This document shows positions 1 to 8,467 of a DNA stretch of 26,162 nt, one piece after another. Made by a program: the position numbers and the translations under genes. Below the pieces are notes generated by a model. That model did no database searches, had not been told where the DNA came from, and was given only the letters and a program-made list of their open reading frames with translations. This DNA comes from an uncultured Dorea sp. (lineage in GTDB: Bacteria; Bacillota; Clostridia; Lachnospirales; Lachnospiraceae). How positions within the stretch are numbered: position 1 is the stretch's first letter; every line of letters begins with the position of its first letter. The stretch covers positions 1 through 26,162 of the forward strand of contig CAJUAM010000041.1 of NCBI GenBank assembly GCA_910584615.1. Direction: 5' to 3'.

Positions 1-5
1 ATAAG

Positions 6-116
6 TTTAGTACCATACTAAATTTTACATCATAAGTTCAAATAAGAATTTATTCAAAACGTCATCTTAGATGACCCGCAGTGTGCGGAAGAAAAGTCTG
101 CTTTGCAGGCTTTTTT
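6..116 (+). ncRNA. tracrRNA of the type II-A CRISPR locus
   Basis: The region is complementary to the array repeat. Bases 11-18 (taccatac) pair with repeat bases 22-29, bases 23-33 (ttttacatcat) pair with repeat bases 9-19, and bases 38-43 (tcaaat) pair with repeat bases 1-6, closing with a G-U. The unpaired AAGU at 34-37 faces repeat bases GA (7-8), the same bulge as in the S. pyogenes crRNA:tracrRNA duplex. A small nexus-like hairpin follows (gaa-ttta-ttc, 46-55). Then come a perfect hairpin at 61-75 (gtcatc-tta-gatgac), another at 76-88 (ccgca-gtg-tgcgg) and the terminator hairpin at 96-110. It lies upstream of cas9 in the same orientation. The 5' end and promoter are uncertain because the window starts here. 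Confidence 0.88.
96..116 (+). terminator. intrinsic terminator of tracrRNA
   Basis: The stem gtctgc-ttt-gcaggc (6 bp with one G-U) is followed at once by six T. It ends the tracrRNA 83 nt before the cas9 start codon, so cas9 needs read-through or a promoter at 117-199. A TATGAT/TAAAAT-like -10 lies at 149-159, but I see no good -35. Confidence 0.85.
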
Positions 117-199
117 ATTTTACACGGATAATGCGCCCTGAGAGATTATATGATAAAATATGTAAAAAAGGATGCCTTGGCAAAAAGGAGATACGAAAG

Positions 200-3100
200 A
201 TGAGAGATTATTACATAGGGCTGGATTTGGGAACTGGCTCACTTGGATGGGCGGTTACGGATAGAGAATACGAGATTATGCGCGCACATGGGAAAGCGCT
301 GTGGGGTGTTCGGTTGTTTGACAGTGCTAATACTGCTGAGGAGCGGCGAGGGTTTCGGACGGCAAGGAGAAGACTTGACAGGAGAAACTGGAGAATAGAG
401 CTTTTGCAGGAATTACTTGGCGAGGATGTCGGTAAAGTTGACTCCGGATTTTTCCTGCGTATGAAGGAGAGTAAATATATTCCGGAAGATAAGAGGGATT
501 TAAACGGGAATTGTCCGAAACTGCCGTATGCCCTGTTTGTGGAAGACGGATATACAGACAAGGATTATCACAGGCAGTTTCCGACTATATACCATTTGCG
601 AAAATGGCTGATGGAGACAGAAGAAACGCCGGATATCCGACTTGTCTATCTTGTGTTCCATCACATGCTGAAACACCGGGGGCACTTCCTGTTTTCAGGC
701 AATATAGAAAAGATTAAAGAATTCCAGGAAACTTTCCGGCAGTATATAGGGAAGATAAGGGAAGAAGAGCTTGACTTCCATCTATGTATTGAAGGTGAAG
801 AACTTCGGGAGGCAGAAAATATATTAAAAGATAAAAATCTTACAAGGTCTGCCAAAAAGACAAGGCTGATAAAGCTTTTGGGAGCGCGCACGGCCTGTGA
901 GAAAGCAGCGCTTAATCTTGTGGCAGGAGGCACTGTTAAGCTGAGCGATATTTTCGGGAACAGCGAGCTTGACGCTTGTGAAAAGCCAAAGCTTTCCTTT
1001 GCGGATGCAGGTTATGACGATTATGCGGGGATGATAGAAGACGAGCTGGGGGAGCAGTATGTAATTATTGAGACAGCCAAAGCGGTGTATGACTGGAGCG
1101 TGCTGGCAGATATTCTGGGGGATTACCGCTGCATTTCTGAGGCAAAAGTTGCGGTTTATGAGAAACATCAGAAAGATTTAAAATATTTAAAGGAGCTGGT
1201 CAAGGAGAATCTTGGGAGAGACGTATATAAAGAGGTATTCGTAAAGACTAATGAGAAATTGTCAAATTACAGCGCATACATTGGCATGACGAAGAAAAAT
1301 GGCGTGAAAAGCGAGATGGAAGGGAAACGCTGTGACAGGAAAGCATTTTACGATTATCTGAAGAAAACGGTAGTGAACGCCATTTCGGATGAATCGAAGA
1401 CCGAGTATCTTCAAAAGGAGATGGAGACCGAGACCTTTTTGCCGAGACAGGTGACGAAGGATAATGGAGTGATACCGTATCAGGTGCATCTTCAGGAGCT
1501 GGATGCGATACTGGAAAACTTGAGCAGGCGCATACTGGCCTTAAAGGAAAGCGGCAGTAAGATACGTGACATTTTTACATTCAGAATACCTTATTATGTA
1601 GGGCCGCTAAATGGAATTGTGAAAGGCGGCGAGAGGACGAACTGGGTGCGGCGAAAGAAAGCGGGGAGAATCTGCCCGTGGAATTTTGACGAGATGGTGG
1701 ACACGGGGGCAAGCGCGGAGGAATTCATAAGAAGGATGACCAGTAAGTGCACATACTTGATTCACGAGGATGTGCTCCCTAAAAATTCTATGCTGTACAG
1801 CAAATTCATGGTTTTGAACGAGCTGAATAACGTCCGGTTAAACGGGGAACCAATCAGTGTTGAGCTGAAACAAAAGATATATGAAGACTTATTCCAGCGC
1901 CATAGAAAGGTTACGCGAAGAAGATTGAAGGATTACATAAAGAGAGAGGGAATCGCGGGCGGAGATACAGATATCACAGGAATAGACGGCGATTTTAAAG
2001 GCTCCTTGACGGCGTATCACGACTTTAAAGAAAAATTGACAGGCTGCGAGCTGGCTCAGGCTGATAAAGAAAATATTATATTGAACATCACCCTGTTCGG
2101 AGAGGATAAAGCTCTGCTGAAGAAAAGGGTGGGTGCTTTATATCCTGCGCTGACTGAACCCCAGAAGAAAGCCATATGCGCTCTATCTTATAAAGGGTGG
2201 GGGCGCCTGAGTCAAAGACTTTTAGAAGGGATTACTGCGCCTTCACCGGAAACGGGTGAAATATGGACGATTATACGTGCAATGTGGGAGACAAATGACA
2301 ATCTGATGCAGGTGCTGAGTGAGAAATACTGTTTTGCGGCCGCCATTGATGAAGAAAACGTGGGGGAAGAGCCAAAAGAGATTACCTATAAGACGGTGGA
2401 GCAGATGAACGTATCTCCTGCGGTAAGGCGCCAGATATGGCAGACCTTGCAGGTGATCAAAGAAATCTGCAAAGTGATGGGTGAGCCTCCGAAACGTGTG
2501 TTTGTAGAGATGGCGCGGGAAAAAACGGAAAGCAAGCGGACAGAATCCCGGAAGAAAAGGCTGATAGATTTATATAAAAAATGCAGGGAAGAGGAAAGAG
2601 ACTGGATTGAGGAATTAGGGAAGACCGAGGAGGCAAGGCTCAGAAGTGACAAGCTGTACCTGTATTATACCCAGAAGGGAAGATGCATGTATTCAGGAGA
2701 AGTGATTGAGCTTGAGGAACTTTGGGATAACAGGAAATATGATATCGACCACATCTATCCCCAATCAAAGGTAATGGATGACAGTCTGGACAACCGGGTG
2801 CTTGTAAAGAAAGAGTATAATGCGGATAAAACGGACGAGTACCCCATTCGTGCAGATATACGGGGGAAAATGCGGGCATTCTGGCGGATATTGCAGGAGG
2901 GCGGTTTTATATCAAAAGAGAAGTATAACAGGCTGATGAGAGGAACAGGCTTTGAACTGTCGGAGCTGGCGGGATTTATCGCCCGTCAGCTTGTGGAGAC
3001 ACGTCAGGGAACAAAAGCTGTCGCATCGGTATTAAAGCAGGTTTTCCCGGAAACAGATATTGTCTATGCAAAGGCGAGAGTCGCCTCTCAGTTCAGGCAG

Positions 3101-4216
3101 GAGTTTGACTTGATCAAGGTAAGGGAGATGAACGACCTGCATCATGCCAAGGATGCGTATGTCAATATCGTAGTGGGGAACGTATACTATACGAAATTTA
3201 CAAGTAATGCAGCATGGTATGTAAAGGAGCATCCCGGCAGAAGTTATAATTTGAAGAAGATGTTCACCTCAGAAAGAGATGTCGCCAGAAATGGCGAGAC
3301 TGCGTGGAGAGCAGGAAACAGCGGAACGATAGCTACAGTGAAAAGAGTGATGGGGAAGAACAATATACTGGTGACAAGGCGCTCTTATGAGGTGAAAGGA
3401 GGACTTTTCGACCAGCAGCTTATGAAGAAAGGAAAAGGGCAGGTTCCAATAAAAGGAAGGGATGAAAGACTGGCGGATATCGCTAAGTATGGTGGCTATA
3501 ATAAAGCCGCGGGAACCTATTTCATGCTGGCTGAGTCGGAAGATAAAAAGGGGGCGAAGATAAGAAGTGTGGAGTATGTGCCGCTGTATTTGTGCAATTG
3601 TATTGAAAAAGATGAAGAGGCGGCAAAAGAATATCTGCAAAAAGAGCGCGAATTAAAGAATCCCAGGGTATTAATAGCAAAAATAAAGATTGATACTCTG
3701 TTCAAAGTAGACGGATTTTATATGTGGCTGTCTGGAAGGACGGGAAATCAGCTGATTTTTAAAGGCGCCAATCAATTAATCCTTTCAGAACCTGACATGC
3801 GGATATTGAAGAAAGTTCTTAAATATGTGAACCGAAAAAAAGAAAATAAAAATGCAATGCTGGGGGAGCACGACCAATTGCCTAAAATAGATTTGATCAG
3901 GCTGTATGACGTGTTTTTGGACAAGATTGAAAATACAGTGTATCATGTCAGGTTAAGCGCCCAGCAAGAAACTTTGACGAAAAATAAAGATACATTTTGC
4001 GAATTGAGTAATGAAGATAAATGCATTGTTTTATCAGAAATTCTACATATGTTCCAATGCCAGAGTGGTTCTGCTAATTTGAAGTTAATAAAGGGTCCGG
4101 CAAGTGCAGGAATTTTGGTGCTTAATAATATCATTTCCAAATGTAATCAAGTTTCTATTATCCATCAGTCTCCGACAGGAATCTACGAGCAGGAGATTGA
4201 TTTGAAGAAAATATGA
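200..4216 (+). CDS. cas9: CRISPR-associated endonuclease Cas9 (type II-A)
   Basis: This RNA-guided DNA endonuclease cuts both strands of target DNA using the crRNA:tracrRNA duplex. It has 1338 aa from ATG 200, chosen because aaggag lies at 185-190 and the protein then begins at RuvC-I. An upstream in-frame ATG at 71 would translate the tracrRNA 3' end and has no RBS. RuvC-I is GLDLGTGSLGWAV (D9), the Arg-rich bridge helix is about residues 49-75, and RuvC-II is FVEMAREKTE (E770). HNH is YDIDHIYPQS with H851, plus N865 in LDNRVL. RuvC-III is NDLHHAKDAYVN (H981, H982, D985). The C-terminus IHQSPTGIYEQEIDL matches the end of the S. pyogenes protein family. All catalytic residues are present, so it should be active. 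Its stop overlaps the cas1 start by 4 nt. The PAM cannot be read from sequence. Confidence 0.97.
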   Translation: MRDYYIGLDLGTGSLGWAVTDREYEIMRAHGKALWGVRLFDSANTAEERRGFRTARRRLDRRNWRIELLQELLGEDVGKVDSGFFLRMKESKYIPEDKRDLNGNCPKLPYALFVEDGYTDKDYHRQFPTIYHLRKWLMETEETPDIRLVYLVFHHMLKHRGHFLFSGNIEKIKEFQETFRQYIGKIREEELDFHLCIEGEELREAENILKDKNLTRSAKKTRLIKLLGARTACEKAALNLVAGGTVKLSDIFGNSELDACEKPKLSFADAGYDDYAGMIEDELGEQYVIIETAKAVYDWSVLADILGDYRCISEAKVAVYEKHQKDLKYLKELVKENLGRDVYKEVFVKTNEKLSNYSAYIGMTKKNGVKSEMEGKRCDRKAFYDYLKKTVVNAISDESKTEYLQKEMETETFLPRQVTKDNGVIPYQVHLQELDAILENLSRRILALKESGSKIRDIFTFRIPYYVGPLNGIVKGGERTNWVRRKKAGRICPWNFDEMVDTGASAEEFIRRMTSKCTYLIHEDVLPKNSMLYSKFMVLNELNNVRLNGEPISVELKQKIYEDLFQRHRKVTRRRLKDYIKREGIAGGDTDITGIDGDFKGSLTAYHDFKEKLTGCELAQADKENIILNITLFGEDKALLKKRVGALYPALTEPQKKAICALSYKGWGRLSQRLLEGITAPSPETGEIWTIIRAMWETNDNLMQVLSEKYCFAAAIDEENVGEEPKEITYKTVEQMNVSPAVRRQIWQTLQVIKEICKVMGEPPKRVFVEMAREKTESKRTESRKKRLIDLYKKCREEERDWIEELGKTEEARLRSDKLYLYYTQKGRCMYSGEVIELEELWDNRKYDIDHIYPQSKVMDDSLDNRVLVKKEYNADKTDEYPIRADIRGKMRAFWRILQEGGFISKEKYNRLMRGTGFELSELAGFIARQLVETRQGTKAVASVLKQVFPETDIVYAKARVASQFRQEFDLIKVREMNDLHHAKDAYVNIVVGNVYYTKFTSNAAWYVKEHPGRSYNLKKMFTSERDVARNGETAWRAGNSGTIATVKRVMGKNNILVTRRSYEVKGGLFDQQLMKKGKGQVPIKGRDERLADIAKYGGYNKAAGTYFMLAESEDKKGAKIRSVEYVPLYLCNCIEKDEEAAKEYLQKERELKNPRVLIAKIKIDTLFKVDGFYMWLSGRTGNQLIFKGANQLILSEPDMRILKKVLKYVNRKKENKNAMLGEHDQLPKIDLIRLYDVFLDKIENTVYHVRLSAQQETLTKNKDTFCELSNEDKCIVLSEILHMFQCQSGSANLKLIKGPASAGILVLNNIISKCNQVSIIHQSPTGIYEQEIDLKKI

Positions 4217-5085
4217 GCTGGCGTATAGTTGTTGTTTCCAGAAGAGCAAAGCTGGATTATCAAATGGGTTATATGGTAGTCAGAAATGAGGAGATAACAA
4301 AGATTCATTTGGGTGAAATATCGACGGTGCTGATTGAATCTACGGCAGTATCTCTTACCGCCTGTCTATTATCAGAACTGATGAAAAAGAAGATCAAAGT
4401 AATATTCTGCGACGAGAAAAGGAACCCCTCTTCGGAGCTGGTCAGCTACTACGGCAGTCATGATACGAGTAACAAAGTGCGCTGCCAGATAAAATGGCTG
4501 CCGGAGACGAAGGAGGCTGTCTGGACGGAGATCGTGTCGGAGAAGATAAGAAAACAAAAGGAACTGCTGGAATATCTGGGGAAGGAGGAATCAGAGCTAT
4601 TAAGTTCATACATAAGAGAAATACAGTGGAATGATGAGACGAACCGGGAAGGGCATGCCGCAAAGGTGTATTTTAACGCTTTGTTTGGAATGAGCTTTAC
4701 CAGAACAGCGGATATTTTGGAAAATGCCGCGCTGAATTACGGATATGCGATTATCTTATCTGCATTTACCAGAGAAATCACAGCGAATGGATATATTACG
4801 CAGCTAGGACTGTTTCATGATAATATGTTTAACCAGTTTAACCTTGCTTCTGATCTGATGGAGCCATTCAGGATTCTGGTGGACAAAAAAGTTGCGGCTA
4901 TGAAGTTGGAGGAGTTTACGCATCAGGAAAAAATGGAGATTGTCAATCTGCTGAATCAGGAAGTAAGAATAGACGGGAAGATTCAGTACGTGAATAATGC
5001 AGTGAAGATATATTGCAAAAGTGTGTTTGAGGCATTAAATGACAATGATAGCTCGCTGATTCGGTTTTATAGTTTTGAGTTATAG
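4213..5085 (+). CDS. cas1: CRISPR adaptation integrase Cas1
   Basis: Cas1 is the integrase that, with Cas2, inserts new spacers at the leader-repeat junction. The protein has 290 aa, normal for type II Cas1. The metal-binding residues are visible: E146 in NREGHAAKVYFNALFG, H202 in LGLFHDN and D214 in NLASDLMEPFR. The beta-rich N-terminal half is about residues 1-80 and the helical catalytic half follows. The start ATG overlaps the cas9 stop (ATGA), so translation is probably coupled. The next gene, cas2, overlaps the end by 11 nt. Confidence 0.96.
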   Translation: MSWRIVVVSRRAKLDYQMGYMVVRNEEITKIHLGEISTVLIESTAVSLTACLLSELMKKKIKVIFCDEKRNPSSELVSYYGSHDTSNKVRCQIKWLPETKEAVWTEIVSEKIRKQKELLEYLGKEESELLSSYIREIQWNDETNREGHAAKVYFNALFGMSFTRTADILENAALNYGYAIILSAFTREITANGYITQLGLFHDNMFNQFNLASDLMEPFRILVDKKVAAMKLEEFTHQEKMEIVNLLNQEVRIDGKIQYVNNAVKIYCKSVFEALNDNDSSLIRFYSFEL

Positions 5086-5395
5086 GTTTATGAGAGTATT
5101 AGTATTTTTTGACCTTCCGGTGTTAACCGGAGAACAGAGGAGAGCGTACACAAAGTTTAGGAAGTTTCTGCTGAAAAGTGGGTTTCTTATGCTGCAGGAA
5201 TCTGTTTATTCCAAGTTGGCTTTAAACGGAACGGTTGTCAGGGGAATTGTTGACAGTGTACATAAGAACTGTCCGGGAGAGGGATTGGTACAACTTCTAA
5301 CTGTGACAGAAAAACAGTATGCAAAAATGGATCTGATTATCGGAGAGGTAAAAAGCGAAGTTCTGGACAGTGATGAAAGGCTGGTGGTGTTATGA
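5075..5395 (+). CDS. cas2: CRISPR adaptation protein Cas2
   Basis: Cas2 is the dimeric scaffold of the Cas1-Cas2 integration complex. The protein has 106 aa. The ferredoxin-like fold begins MRVLVFFDLP, with the usual Asp (D13 in this numbering), and ends in DERLVVL. I chose the TTG start at 5075 because it gives MSYRFMRVL, which mirrors the MSYRYMR start of S. pyogenes Cas2 as I recall it. The alternative ATG at 5090 (MRVLVFF) would leave a 4 nt gap to cas1 instead of the 11 nt overlap. Its stop overlaps the csn2 start by 4 nt (ATGA). Confidence 0.94.
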   Translation: MSYRFMRVLVFFDLPVLTGEQRRAYTKFRKFLLKSGFLMLQESVYSKLALNGTVVRGIVDSVHKNCPGEGLVQLLTVTEKQYAKMDLIIGEVKSEVLDSDERLVVL

Positions 5396-6063
5396 AACTT
5401 GCACACCCGAATCTGGCAGGGCAGCTTATGCTGAACAATGAAAAACCCTGTGTGTGGGTGATCGAATCCCCGGAAGATTTTTCGTCATATACACAGGAGC
5501 TATTCCGGCAGTGTGATGGAAAGGAAGGGCAATTTGTCCTGTCAGAAGAGGAGAAGGAAAAAGAGATATCAAAGAATGCAGAAATTATTTTTAATCCGTT
5601 TGCTGTGAATATAAATGACAGGAAAGTGATGAATCGATTGTATTCGGAGCTGTCTGGATTAGCGGCGGGGGAAGAGATGTATATGAGGACACAGGAGATA
5701 AAAAACAATCTGCTGACTTATTTTCTGGAACTAGAGCACGCCAGCTCTTATATTTTAGAGACGGATGCAGAACTGGATATAACGGCAATTTTCAAAGCGA
5801 TAGGCGTAAGATTCAGCGACTATGCAGATGATTATATTGGGAGTTTTAACCAATATATAAAGGTCATGGCGGAGTTAATGCATAAGAAAGTAATTGTTTT
5901 GGTAAACATAGGAAGTTTTGTTTCTGAAGAAAATTTGAGGCAAATCGTACAGAACGCTGTTTGCAATGAAATCTCACTGCTGATGATTGAGAATGTACAG
6001 AGGGAGTTGAAAGATTGGGCGTGTCAATATATAATAGATAAAGACAGATGCGAGGTGTTTTAA
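5392..6063 (+). CDS. csn2: Csn2, type II-A adaptation protein (short form)
   Basis: Csn2 forms a ring that slides on DNA ends and is needed for spacer acquisition in type II-A systems. This copy has 223 aa, the length of the short Csn2 group. The protein begins MKLAHPNLAGQLMLNN and has a central acidic helical stretch (LSEEEKEKEIS, about residues 50-60). Near the C-terminus is a beta-alpha segment (KVIVLVNIGSFVSEENL) that fits the Csn2 core. Sequence conservation in this family is low, so the call rests largely on length and on position between cas2 and the array. That position defines subtype II-A. It is coupled to cas2 by a 4 nt overlap. Confidence 0.92.
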   Translation: MKLAHPNLAGQLMLNNEKPCVWVIESPEDFSSYTQELFRQCDGKEGQFVLSEEEKEKEISKNAEIIFNPFAVNINDRKVMNRLYSELSGLAAGEEMYMRTQEIKNNLLTYFLELEHASSYILETDAELDITAIFKAIGVRFSDYADDYIGSFNQYIKVMAELMHKKVIVLVNIGSFVSEENLRQIVQNAVCNEISLLMIENVQRELKDWACQYIIDKDRCEVF

Positions 6064-6197
6064 TAGAGATTCCTCGTAGGCTGTTATTCATGTACTAAAT
6101 CAGGAATATGCCGGTTTAATAAGTCGGGAATGGTTCCTGAAAAGGCTTGAGTTCCAGAGTTTTATGTAAATGATGGCATGTCATTTTTGAATTTGAG
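6064..6197 (+). promoter_or_regulatory. CRISPR leader with ATTTGAG anchor at the repeat junction
   Basis: This is the 134 bp, A/T-rich stretch between the csn2 stop and repeat 1. Its last seven bases (6191-6197) are ATTTGAG, the leader-anchoring motif known to direct integration in several type II-A loci. New spacers should therefore enter here, next to csn2. A short dyad aaatga-N7-tcattt lies at 6168-6186. I could not assign a convincing -35/-10 pair for the pre-crRNA. Confidence 0.75.
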
Positions 6198-7021
6198 GTT
6201 TGAGAATGATGTAAAAATGTATGGTATTCAAGCTTGGTCGACTGGTATAGAAGACCTCGATGCGTTTGAGAATGATGTAAAAATGTATGGTATTCAAGCT
6301 TCTCATAGACACATTTTTGATAGCGTGTTTGAGAATGATGTAAAAATGTATGGTATTCAAGCTTCAATATTAAATTGATTTATCATAGAGATGTTTGAGA
6401 ATGATGTAAAAATGTATGGTATTCAAGCCAGAGAACCGAACAGTATGGTCGTCGTATTGTTTGAGAATGATGTAAAAATGTATGGTATTCAAGCTGCCGT
6501 TTGTGACGGTTGGAGAGGAATTATGTTTGAGAATGATGTAAAAATGTATGGTATTCAAGCTTTCAGAAAGCCATATGACACGCAGATACAGTTTGAGAAT
6601 GATGTAAAAATGTATGGTATTCAAGCTCCCGTCAATCCTGCGTTCTGCCATCCGTGTTTGAGAATGATGTAAAAATGTATGGTATTCAAGCAAGTAGCCT
6701 TTTCGGGCTTTGATTGAACAAGTTTGAGAATGATGTAAAAATGTATGGTATTCAAGCGGTGAAAGGTGTTGAATTTCCACTGTTGAAGTTTGAGAATGAT
6801 GTAAAAATGTATGGTATTCAAGCTATTAATATATATTTTTTGTAACATTGGTGAGTTTGAGAATGATGTGAAAATGTATGGTATTCAAGCTGTTTTAAAG
6901 GCTCTCCAGCTCCACCGCTAGTTTGAGAATGATGTGAAAATGTATGGTATTCAAGCAATGTCCAAGACGCTTGTGGAGATGACCATGTTTGAGAATGATG
7001 TAAAAATGTATGGTATTTAGC
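6198..7021 (+). CRISPR. type II-A CRISPR array, 13 repeats and 12 spacers
   Basis: The repeat is 36 bp. It starts GTTTGAGAATGATGTAAAAA and ends GTATGGTATTCAAGC. Repeat starts are 6198, 6264, 6327, 6393, 6459, 6525, 6591, 6656, 6722, 6788, 6855, 6921 and 6987. Repeats 1-10 are identical. Repeats 11 and 12 share an A-to-G change at base 16. The last repeat is degenerate (ends GGTATTTAGC, one base short), which marks it as the leader-distal end. Nine spacers are 30 bp, and spacers 2, 7 and 10 are 27, 29 and 31 bp. The repeat strand given pairs with the tracrRNA, so crRNAs come from the + strand. Confidence 0.98.
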
Positions 7022-7400
7022 TTCTATTCAAGGTAGTTGTAAATGGAACATGTTTTTGAGATAAAAAAGATTTGGCACGGCATATTTGGTGTCAAATTTT
7101 TTATATGCTTTACAATTGTTATATGAGAACATACAAAATAAAAAATACATAAAGTCAAAAATAAAGTGGATGGTATATTTATAGTTTTTTACAATGAGAG
7201 TAAAGAGATATTTGGATTTCTGGGAATGAAAAAATAAGATATATAAAAGATTTTTGTGGGAATTTTATTATACGGACAATTATGAACAAGTTTAATGTTT
7301 GAAGGTGTGTATTACGAAAATCCCAGCTATATTGAATGTTCTTATAAATCAGGATATTGGCTGGATTGATTAAAGCTTAGAGATAAGAGAGATAAAAAAT
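7022..7400. other. A/T-rich intergenic region after the array, no gene seen
   Basis: The region is very A/T-rich and I find no open frame longer than about 14 codons with an RBS. It holds the array terminator at 7071-7102. A weak promoter-like pair TTTACA-N17-TACAAA at 7109-7137 could serve the downstream glycosylase operon, as could TTGGAT-N17-TAAGAT at 7212-7240. No degenerate extra repeats are visible. Confidence 0.6.
7071..7102 (+). terminator. intrinsic terminator downstream of the CRISPR array
   Basis: The stem TTTGGCAC / GTGTCAAA (8 bp with one G-U) has a 10 nt loop and is followed by six T. It lies 50 nt past the last repeat and probably ends the pre-crRNA. Confidence 0.85.
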
Positions 7401-8219
7401 ATGGTCAGTAAAACGATAGATAATTTTAATATTTCACAGATCAGTGAATCGGGTCAGTGTTTCCGCATAGCTCAAAGGGACGAAGATCTATACAGCGTGA
7501 TAGCTTCGGGAAAATATCTGGAGATCAAGCAGAACGGAAAGGAATGTATTTTTTGCTGCAGCGAAGAAGAGTATGAACAATTCTGGAAGATATATTTTGA
7601 TTTAGATGAAGACTATATATTTTACATATCACAGATTGATCCAAATGACAGTTATCTTAACATTGCTGCTCAGTTTGGAGACGGAATCCGGATCCTGCGG
7701 CAGGATCTGTGGGAGATGATCGCGTCTTTTCTTATATCTCAGCAGAATAATATTGTCAGGATAAGAAGATGTATCCACAATATCTCCGAGTGTTACGGGG
7801 AACCAAAGATAAATTTTCGGGGTGAGACATATTATACATTTCCGGGACCGGAAAGGCTGGCATATCTGCCGGAGGATGCGTTGAAAGAATGTAATCTTGG
7901 CTACCGCAGTAAATATGTGGTGCGTACGGCGCGAAGGATTGTTGAAGGTGAGACGGATTTGGAACAGATTCGTCATATGACATATAAAAAAGCGAAAGCA
8001 GAGCTTTTAAAGCTGTTTGGAGTGGGAGAGAAGGTGGCGGACTGTATCTGTCTGTTCGGACTCCATCACCTGCAGGCATTTCCTGTAGATACGCATATTA
8101 CGCAGGCTCTTGACAAGCATTATAAAAGAGGCTTTCCAAAGAGACGGTATAAAGGATATGAAGGGGTCATGCAGCAGTATATATTTTATTGGGAGCTTAA
8201 AAAAGCAGGTAAGATATGA
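7401..8219 (+). CDS. ogg: 8-oxoguanine DNA glycosylase / AP lyase (OGG1 type)
   Basis: This base-excision repair enzyme removes 8-oxoguanine opposite C and nicks the abasic site. The protein has 272 aa. The N-terminal OGG domain (about 1-100, with SGQCFR at 17-22) is followed by a HhH-GPD fold. The hairpin is LFGVGEKVADCICLFG, with catalytic lysine K211. The activating aspartate is D230 in FPVDTH. Both match the K249/D268 pair of the OGG1 family. The C-terminal YIFYWELKK has no iron-sulfur cysteines, which separates it from MutY and Nth. The RBS is weak. It appears to lead an operon with the two genes downstream (23 nt gap to the next start). Confidence 0.93.
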   Translation: MVSKTIDNFNISQISESGQCFRIAQRDEDLYSVIASGKYLEIKQNGKECIFCCSEEEYEQFWKIYFDLDEDYIFYISQIDPNDSYLNIAAQFGDGIRILRQDLWEMIASFLISQQNNIVRIRRCIHNISECYGEPKINFRGETYYTFPGPERLAYLPEDALKECNLGYRSKYVVRTARRIVEGETDLEQIRHMTYKKAKAELLKLFGVGEKVADCICLFGLHHLQAFPVDTHITQALDKHYKRGFPKRRYKGYEGVMQQYIFYWELKKAGKI

Positions 8220-8242
8220 GGAAGGCAAAAAGGAGGATGACA

Positions 8243-8464
8243 ATGTTTCACATATTTAAGACAAAAGAACCCAGACATTTAACATATGATAAGGCAGTAA
8301 AAAAACCTGTTATTCGCTGCAGTATCTGTACCGGGGAGCAGGTGGCGGGATTTAAAGATCTGCATACCGGGAAGTTTTCAGATATTATGCTTATCCGGAA
8401 TGAGAAAGATCTGCAGGAATTTAAGAACATATATGGAATCACAGAGATTGGAAAGGAGTTTTAA
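8243..8464 (+). CDS. small uncharacterised protein with a CxxC motif
   Basis: This is a 73 aa soluble protein of unknown function. ATG 8243 was chosen because aggagg (8231-8236) lies 6 nt upstream. Two earlier in-frame starts (8216, 8237) overlap the previous gene or sit directly on the RBS. The sequence holds one CSIC motif (CxxC) followed by TGEQVAGFKDLHTGKF, and has no signal peptide or membrane segment. A single CxxC could bind metal as a dimer or act in redox chemistry; this is inference. Its place between an oxidised-base repair glycosylase and a nitroreductase hints at an oxidative-stress link. Confidence 0.8.
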   Translation: MFHIFKTKEPRHLTYDKAVKKPVIRCSICTGEQVAGFKDLHTGKFSDIMLIRNEKDLQEFKNIYGITEIGKEF

Positions 8465-8467
8465 TTT

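Noticed and set aside
71..199. N-terminal extension of cas9 from ATG 71
   Set aside because: It would translate the tracrRNA hairpins, has no RBS, and the family N-terminus (RuvC-I) begins just after ATG 200, which has aaggag upstream.
6064..6197. A defined pre-crRNA promoter in the leader
   Set aside because: TTGAGT and TATGTA boxes are present but with wrong spacing, so no -35/-10 pair can be supported.
6116..6848. Several open frames on both strands across 6116-6848
   Set aside because: They arise from the repeats, whose units of 63 or 66 bp keep one frame open. The repeating FENDVKMYGIQA and its reverse are array artefacts, not proteins.
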